DNA of 8,507 bases. It comes from Methanoregula sp. GTDB taxonomy: Archaea > Halobacteriota > Methanomicrobia > Methanomicrobiales > Methanospirillaceae. Each line of letters opens with the position of its first letter. Position 1 is the first letter of the stretch. Below, piece after piece: positions 5,030 through 8,507 of the stretch. The DNA lies in the NCBI GenBank assembly GCA_022710665.1, contig JAKLGN010000046.1:1-8507 (forward strand), given 5' to 3'. A program made the translations under genes and the position numbers. The notes beneath the pieces are model-generated. The model saw nothing but the letters and a program-made list of their open reading frames with translations, was not told where the DNA came from and made no database searches.

Positions 5030-5773
5030 ATGAGTCTGTTCCCCAAGAAAAAGTTGATCTGGGCCTTTGATTCGGTTGTTCCGAGCAAATATGTCCATAA
5101 ATGCCGCAGGTTCTTTTTCTTTGATCCTTTTTATGGCAATGATCTCTCAACGCGGGGAAGGCTCTCCCATTACGGAAGCGACGAACGCAAGGCATTTGCA
5201 AAGGATTTAAAAAAGATCCGCTCGGAGACCGAGCTCCTGATCGAGGACATTGAGGCATACCACATTTACATGGCAGTCAAGCGGACGTGTAAAGTGCCGG
5301 GCGATATTGCCGAGGTCGGGGTTTACAAGGGTGGATCTGCCAGGATCATCTGCTCGGTCAAGGGTGACAAGCACCTCCACCTCTTCGATACCTTTGAGGG
5401 CCTCCCGCAGGTCGACGAGATCGACATGGTCTGGCCGTTCTACGAGGGAAAGTTCGCTGCCTCTTTCGATCGCGTCTGTGACTACCTGAAACATGAGACG
5501 AACATCAGTTTCTACAAGGGGGTCTTCCCTGAAACGGCAGGCCCGGTCGAGAACAAGACCTTCTCTCTTGTTAATCTTGACGTGGACTGCTACGAAAGCA
5601 CGAAACAGTGCCTTGAGTTCTTCTACTCACGCATGAATCCCGGGGGTATCATCCTTTCCCACGACTATACCACAACACCCGGAGTACGGAAGGCCTTCGA
5701 CGACTTTTTCGAAAAGAAGGTTGAACCGGTGCTGGAAACGGCCGGGTCGCAGTGCCTTGTCGTAAAGGTATAA
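5030..5773 (+). CDS. TylF/MycF-like SAM-dependent methyltransferase
   Basis: A 247-residue class I methyltransferase related to the macrocin/mycinamicin O-methyltransferase (TylF/MycF) family, which methylates sugar hydroxyls in a metal-dependent way. Visible motifs: SAM-binding EVGVYKGGSA (95-104), the acidic end of the second strand with FDTFEGLP (119-126), KGVFPET (163-169), LDVDCYEST (183-191) and the strand/loop GGIILSHDY (205-213). The Asp residues of the LDVDCY and SHDY segments are where the family binds its metal ion. The N-terminal 75 residues are basic and aromatic-rich (RRFFFFDPFYG, RGRLSHYG) and probably form the substrate lid. In archaea such proteins often act on surface glycans or lipids, but no glycosyltransferase or sugar-nucleotide gene lies nearby, so the substrate is open. 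There is no Shine-Dalgarno sequence, and the TATA box supports the ATG used. Confidence 0.85.
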   Translation: MSLFPKKKLIWAFDSVVPSKYVHKCRRFFFFDPFYGNDLSTRGRLSHYGSDERKAFAKDLKKIRSETELLIEDIEAYHIYMAVKRTCKVPGDIAEVGVYKGGSARIICSVKGDKHLHLFDTFEGLPQVDEIDMVWPFYEGKFAASFDRVCDYLKHETNISFYKGVFPETAGPVENKTFSLVNLDVDCYESTKQCLEFFYSRMNPGGIILSHDYTTTPGVRKAFDDFFEKKVEPVLETAGSQCLVVKV

Positions 5774-5790
5774 AAAAAAGTTCTTTTTAA
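5771..5790. terminator. bidirectional U-tract terminator between convergent genes
   Basis: TAAAAAAAAGTTCTTTTTAA gives a T5 run on the plus strand just after the methyltransferase TAA and a T8 run on the minus strand just after the small membrane protein TAA. The AAAAAG/CTTTTT halves are complementary. The minus-strand stop codon (5787-5789) lies inside the plus-strand T-run, so the two genes share one compact signal only 13 bases wide. Confidence 0.6.
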
Positions 5791-5966
5791 TCCCTGAATA
5801 TCAGGGCGCCAAAGATCACGAGCATGATGCCAAAGAGGAGAACAGCGATCCCGATCAGTCCTTTTACCGCGGCAATGGTCTCCGGAAGGAACACCCAGAT
5901 CGCGTACCCCCCCAGGGCACAGAAAACGAGCCCGATTATCAGTGCAATAAGTCCTGTCTTATCCAT
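5787..5966 (-). CDS. 59-residue two-helix membrane protein
   Basis: A small integral membrane protein with two hydrophobic helices (about 4-27 and 33-56) joined by a short loop (LPETIAAVKG). It begins MDKTG and ends FRD. The ATG at 5964-5966 has a good Shine-Dalgarno sequence (AGAGG, plus-strand 5974-5978) seven bases upstream, which decides the start against the longer open frame reaching 6068. That extension would carry a non-hydrophobic leader overlapping the 3' end of the MFS gene. It lies 68 bases downstream of the MFS transporter on the same strand and may be cotranscribed or use its own promoter in the gap. Function unknown; small two-helix proteins of this kind are common in methanogens. 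Confidence 0.7.
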   Translation of the reverse strand: MDKTGLIALIIGLVFCALGGYAIWVFLPETIAAVKGLIGIAVLLFGIMLVIFGALIFRD

Positions 5967-5998
5967 AGCAATTCCTCTGGTTGTATTTTGTGAATCTG

Positions 5999-6008
5999 CC
6001 TTAATAAG
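5999..6008 (-). promoter_or_regulatory. possible promoter of the 59-residue membrane protein
   Basis: On the minus strand CTTATTAAGG is TATA-like and sits about 26 bases before the Shine-Dalgarno sequence (5974-5978). The gene could therefore be transcribed on its own with a short leader as well as from the upstream operon. Confidence 0.3.
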
Positions 6009-6034
6009 GATATTGAACACGATACAAGGGTGAA

Positions 6035-7201
6035 TCAGGTATTCAGGTGCTGCCTTAAGGATTTCCATGGGTAGGGAATCAGGGCTATCAGGACTACCGC
6101 TGCAGCAATGGGGACGGGAATGGTCCCGATAGCGGCTGCAAGCGAGTAGTGGTCCGCGATCATCCCGTTGACAGCTACGCCGAGGCCGCCAAAGCCGATG
6201 GCGAGGCCAAGCATCATGCCCGAGGCGAGCCCTATGTTCTGCGGCAGGAGCTCATGCCCCATTGCCACCGCGACAGCAAACGTGGCCCAGAGGCAGAACC
6301 CGAAGCAGAGCAGGGCGATTATCGCGAGAAGGCCGGTTGTTGCAAAGAAGAGGTAGAAGAACGGTATTGCACCAGCGAGGGCAAAAACCATGAACTCCTT
6401 CCGGCCGATCCGGTCGGAGATCCGGCCACCGGCAACCTGACCGGCAACCCCGGAAAGGAGCATAAGGCTCATGACCAGGCTGGATGTGACGAGATCATAT
6501 CCCTGCGTTTGCACAAGATACATCGGCAGGTAGGTGATAGCTGCAAAGACCGCCCACGCCCGGAGCACGGAGGCAGCCATCAGGATGACGAACGGCCATT
6601 TTGACGGAACATCCGCGATCACCTCTCTCTGGAGTGCATGCGCTTCTTTTGCTGCCGCGATCCCTCCCGGCAGGAGAATCCTGAGGACAAAAACCATGAT
6701 GATGGCGGGGATGACAAGGAAGAGGAGCCCCGGCAGTCCGAGCCACCAGACCAGGGCGCCGGCCAGGAGCGGACCGATGGCATAGCCGAGGTTGCCGCCG
6801 ACCACGAAGTACGACGTGATCTGACCCCGGTTCCCGCTGGTGCAGAGCCGGCTGACGAGACTGAGAGCCGTCGGGTGGAAGCAGGCATGGCCGAATGCAG
6901 CAATGATGGCAAAGGCCATGATCAGCGCATAGTCCCTGGCTATTCCCATGAGGGCAACAAAGGTTGCACTGATGAAGAGGCTGATACTGATGCTGATGGT
7001 AAGTCCCCTCTTGTCCGAGAGCCAGCCGATGACCGGCTGGGTAAAGGACGAGGTGATGTTATATGCCGTAACCAGGAGTCCAGCGGCGAGATACGAGTAC
7101 CCGTTTTGGGCGATTAGGAGCGGCAGGATGGCCGGGAGCACCGGCATGTAGATGTCGGTGATCATGTGGGCAGCGGCAAGACCGGTGATGGTATTTTTCA
7201 C
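6035..7201 (-). CDS. MFS transporter, Fsr (fosmidomycin resistance)-like
   Basis: A 388-residue major facilitator with the usual twelve hydrophobic helices in two halves. The MFS loop motif occurs in both: GWLSDKRG (59-66) and GGRISDRIGRK (258-268). The N-terminal AAHMITDIYMPVLPAILP segment (10-27), the SSFTQPVIGW helix (51-60) and the GHACFHPTAL motif (104-113) match what I know of the Fsr-like branch, named after the E. coli fosmidomycin exporter. Drug export is only one possible role, and the substrate here is unknown. The start is GTG at 7199-7201, 14 bases after the stop of the METTL5-like gene, with no visible Shine-Dalgarno sequence. Translation may therefore depend on reinitiation from the upstream gene. 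A later Met (residue 13) would cut into helix 1, so GTG is preferred. Confidence 0.87.
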   Translation of the reverse strand: MKNTITGLAAAHMITDIYMPVLPAILPLLIAQNGYSYLAAGLLVTAYNITSSFTQPVIGWLSDKRGLTISISISLFISATFVALMGIARDYALIMAFAIIAAFGHACFHPTALSLVSRLCTSGNRGQITSYFVVGGNLGYAIGPLLAGALVWWLGLPGLLFLVIPAIIMVFVLRILLPGGIAAAKEAHALQREVIADVPSKWPFVILMAASVLRAWAVFAAITYLPMYLVQTQGYDLVTSSLVMSLMLLSGVAGQVAGGRISDRIGRKEFMVFALAGAIPFFYLFFATTGLLAIIALLCFGFCLWATFAVAVAMGHELLPQNIGLASGMMLGLAIGFGGLGVAVNGMIADHYSLAAAIGTIPVPIAAAVVLIALIPYPWKSLRQHLNT

Positions 7202-7215
7202 GCTGCGGGGCGGGG

Positions 7216-7830
7216 TTACGCAATCCGTTTCAGCCGTAGTATCTCGACCTCAATCTCCTGCACGTCCCTTGTGTGGAAGGCAAAGGTGCGTCGTATTGGA
7301 AACGCTCCGCCGATCTTCTCGGTTATCTCGGCCTTCTGTGCCGTGTATGCTGCAACAAATGGGATGGATCCCGCATTAAAGATACTGTAGGTTACGGGAG
7401 CTACCGCAAGGGCGCAGTCAATGAACGGGCGGTCTGCATGCGCCTTCTGCGCACCGAACGGGGGATTCATGACCACGCATTCCGACGTTCCGATACATTC
7501 CCGGCATCCACCGTCCCGGACATCGAGGGCAAGAAGGTTGAGATCCGTACCTACGAGTGCCGCATTCTTCCTGGCGACAGAGAGCGCCCTTTCATCAATA
7601 TCCACCCCGGTGACCGCCTCTGCCCCGAGGAGTGCAGCGCCAATGGCAAGAATCCCGGACCCGCACCCGAGGTCACAGACCCATTTGCCCTCAATATCAC
7701 CCTTCATCAGGGCATGGTAGAGGAGCCGGGCGGCAAGCGGGGCCGGGGTCTGGTACTGTTCGAGCGCTGCCTGCGGGCGGGAGAACCCGGCAAGGCGCTG
7801 GAGGGTCATCTCGAGCTGCTTCAGCTTCAT
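7216..7830 (-). CDS. METTL5-like rRNA N6-adenine methyltransferase
   Basis: A 204-residue class I SAM-dependent methylase of the archaeal METTL5/COG2263 type. Motifs: EQYQTP (24-29, the family's LEQYxTP region), SAM motif DLGCGSGI (53-60), acidic VDID (76-79) and catalytic NPPFG (122-126, the NPPF signature of N6-adenine methylases). The C-terminal [16 protein letters not shown] strand pair (185-200) is also typical of the family. Eukaryotic METTL5 methylates one adenine of 18S rRNA with TRMT112 as partner; an equivalent role on archaeal 16S rRNA is inferred. Length is normal. The ATG overlaps the TGA of dph2 by four bases (ATGA, 7827-7830), so the two are translationally coupled, and the MFS gene follows after 14 bases. 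Confidence 0.88.
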   Translation of the reverse strand: MKLKQLEMTLQRLAGFSRPQAALEQYQTPAPLAARLLYHALMKGDIEGKWVCDLGCGSGILAIGAALLGAEAVTGVDIDERALSVARKNAALVGTDLNLLALDVRDGGCRECIGTSECVVMNPPFGAQKAHADRPFIDCALAVAPVTYSIFNAGSIPFVAAYTAQKAEITEKIGGAFPIRRTFAFHTRDVQEIEVEILRLKRIA

Positions 7831-8507
7831 GGAATCTCATCGATCCTATACTGGTCCCAGCTCCGGACCCCGCAGAGGATCTCGAACTCCTGCGGGGACA
7901 GAACAGGAACCGGGAACCGGATCTGGTCGTCATACGCGAGCCGGGGGCAGGCGGTGTTCACGTAACAGCCGAAGCCGAGGTTCAGGAGCTCGTCCGGGCT
8001 CACCTCGTTCATGGTCACGATCACGGCATCGGGAGCGAGAGCCGCAAGGCGGCTGGCGAGCGCTATCCGGCACTGGCCGCTCTTGGTGCTGACAATGATG
8101 CCGGTAGTCTTTGCCCCGTGGGCTTTTTCCATGACAGCAAAGCGCCGGCGCAGGAGGGCTTCACCGTTCACTTCCTGCGCGGTACCGCACAGGGGATCGA
8201 GCGCAATGACCCGGGCACCGGTCGAGAGTGCTATGCCGATGGGGTGGAAGAGGCCGGTGCCCACAAAGAGGATCTCGTCTGCCTTGACCTCCTTTGCCGT
8301 GGTAAAGCAGCAGCCGAGCACCTGTCCCCGGTGAGGCGTCCTTCCCCGTCCCATCGCAACTTTGATATCAATGCCCCGCTCTTTGAGAAATGCCTCCATT
8401 GCGGGAATGAGATGGACATGCTGGACGGTCGTGACAAGGCCCACCGTCTTTTTTTTAAGGAAGGGGAGGGCTTTTTCGAGCACCGCGGCCCCGAAGTCCA
8501 CTTCCCA
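7827..8507 (-). CDS. dph2: diphthamide biosynthesis enzyme Dph2, C-terminal part (partial)
   Basis: The gene enters from the right edge; 226 residues are visible, about two thirds of the usual 320-345. Archaeal Dph2 is a homodimeric [4Fe-4S] radical enzyme that transfers the 3-amino-3-carboxypropyl group of SAM to a histidine of elongation factor 2, the first step of diphthamide formation. Of its three cluster cysteines, two can be placed: GQVLGC (visible residues 61-66) and NTACPRL (184-190). Their spacing of about 121 residues is close to that in the Pyrococcus enzyme. The first cysteine must lie beyond the edge. Other family features are [23 protein letters not shown] and VIALDP. LGC is followed by a second Cys, where I recall Asn in other archaeal enzymes. 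An internal GTG at 8499-8501 is not a real start, since the frame continues to the edge. Confidence 0.92.
   Translation of the reverse strand, partial: WEVDFGAAVLEKALPFLKKKTVGLVTTVQHVHLIPAMEAFLKERGIDIKVAMGRGRTPHRGQVLGCCFTTAKEVKADEILFVGTGLFHPIGIALSTGARVIALDPLCGTAQEVNGEALLRRRFAVMEKAHGAKTTGIIVSTKSGQCRIALASRLAALAPDAVIVTMNEVSPDELLNLGFGCYVNTACPRLAYDDQIRFPVPVLSPQEFEILCGVRSWDQYRIDEIP

Noticed and set aside
5967..6068. 34-codon N-terminal extension of the 59-residue membrane protein
   Set aside because: It overlaps the 3' end of the MFS gene and lacks a start signal. A strong SD lies directly before the internal ATG.
6149..7117. Two long plus-strand frames antisense to the MFS gene
   Set aside because: Highly charged shadow translations (Glu/Lys/Arg/Gly/His-rich) of a membrane protein gene with clear MFS motifs.
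7273..7965. 230-codon plus-strand frame antisense to the METTL5-like gene and dph2
   Set aside because: No motif and no start signal. The minus strand has [13 protein letters not shown] and Dph2 cysteine motifs in this stretch.
1..8507. CRISPR arrays, tRNA or rRNA genes, transposases, integrase sites, toxin-antitoxin or defence genes
   Set aside because: Looked for on both strands. No spaced repeats, cloverleaf, transposase motifs or terminal inverted repeats were recognised by eye.

Overview
The window reads as a chromosomal segment of a methanogenic euryarchaeon, most likely of the Methanomicrobiales (a Methanoregula-like genome). The case rests on an archaeal-type diphthamide synthase gene (dph2), a METTL5-like rRNA methylase, a DUF6159-type membrane protein, TATA-box promoters, U-tract terminators and GC-rich third codon positions. 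The lineage below Euryarchaeota is an inference from gene style, not a search result.

Layout, left to right. (1) Positions 1-85 (+) hold the tail of a gene that enters from the left and ends in what looks like an FG-GAP/VCBS-type beta repeat. (2) A minus-strand lipoprotein (342-950) follows. It is separated by a 495-base, gene-free divergent region with tandem A-tract repeats from (3) a plus-strand hormone-sensitive-lipase family alpha/beta hydrolase (1446-2351) and (4) a six-helix DUF6159-type membrane protein (2397-3206). (5) A 336-base gap then leads to a 149-residue protein I do not recognise (3543-3992). (6) Next is a small secreted Cys-rich protein gene (4048-4434) broken, or recoded, by an in-frame TAG, followed by a small membrane protein (4501-4911). 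(7) A stand-alone TylF/MycF-like methyltransferase (5030-5773) ends tail-to-tail against (8) a minus-strand block read from the right edge: dph2 (partial), a METTL5-like methylase overlapping it by 4 bases, an Fsr-type MFS transporter 14 bases further on, and a 59-residue membrane protein.

How the genes fit together. The minus-strand block is the only convincing operon. Its first two members both modify the translation apparatus: elongation factor 2 diphthamide, and probably a small-subunit rRNA adenine. The MFS exporter appears to ride on the same transcript. The plus-strand genes look like separate accessory or cell-envelope units. Four of them (1446, 3543, 4048, 5030) have an AT-rich TATA-like element about 25-35 bases before the ATG and no Shine-Dalgarno sequence, so they are probably transcribed as leaderless or near-leaderless mRNAs.

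The observation most worth following up is the amber codon at 4240-4242. It splits a coherent 128-codon reading frame with a signal peptide, four cysteines and a GC-rich third position on the far side. A perfect 7-bp stem begins at the very next base. A recent nonsense mutation or sequence error is the conservative reading; amber recoding (pyrrolysine or readthrough) is the interesting alternative. No complete new defence, mobile or biosynthetic system is visible in this window.
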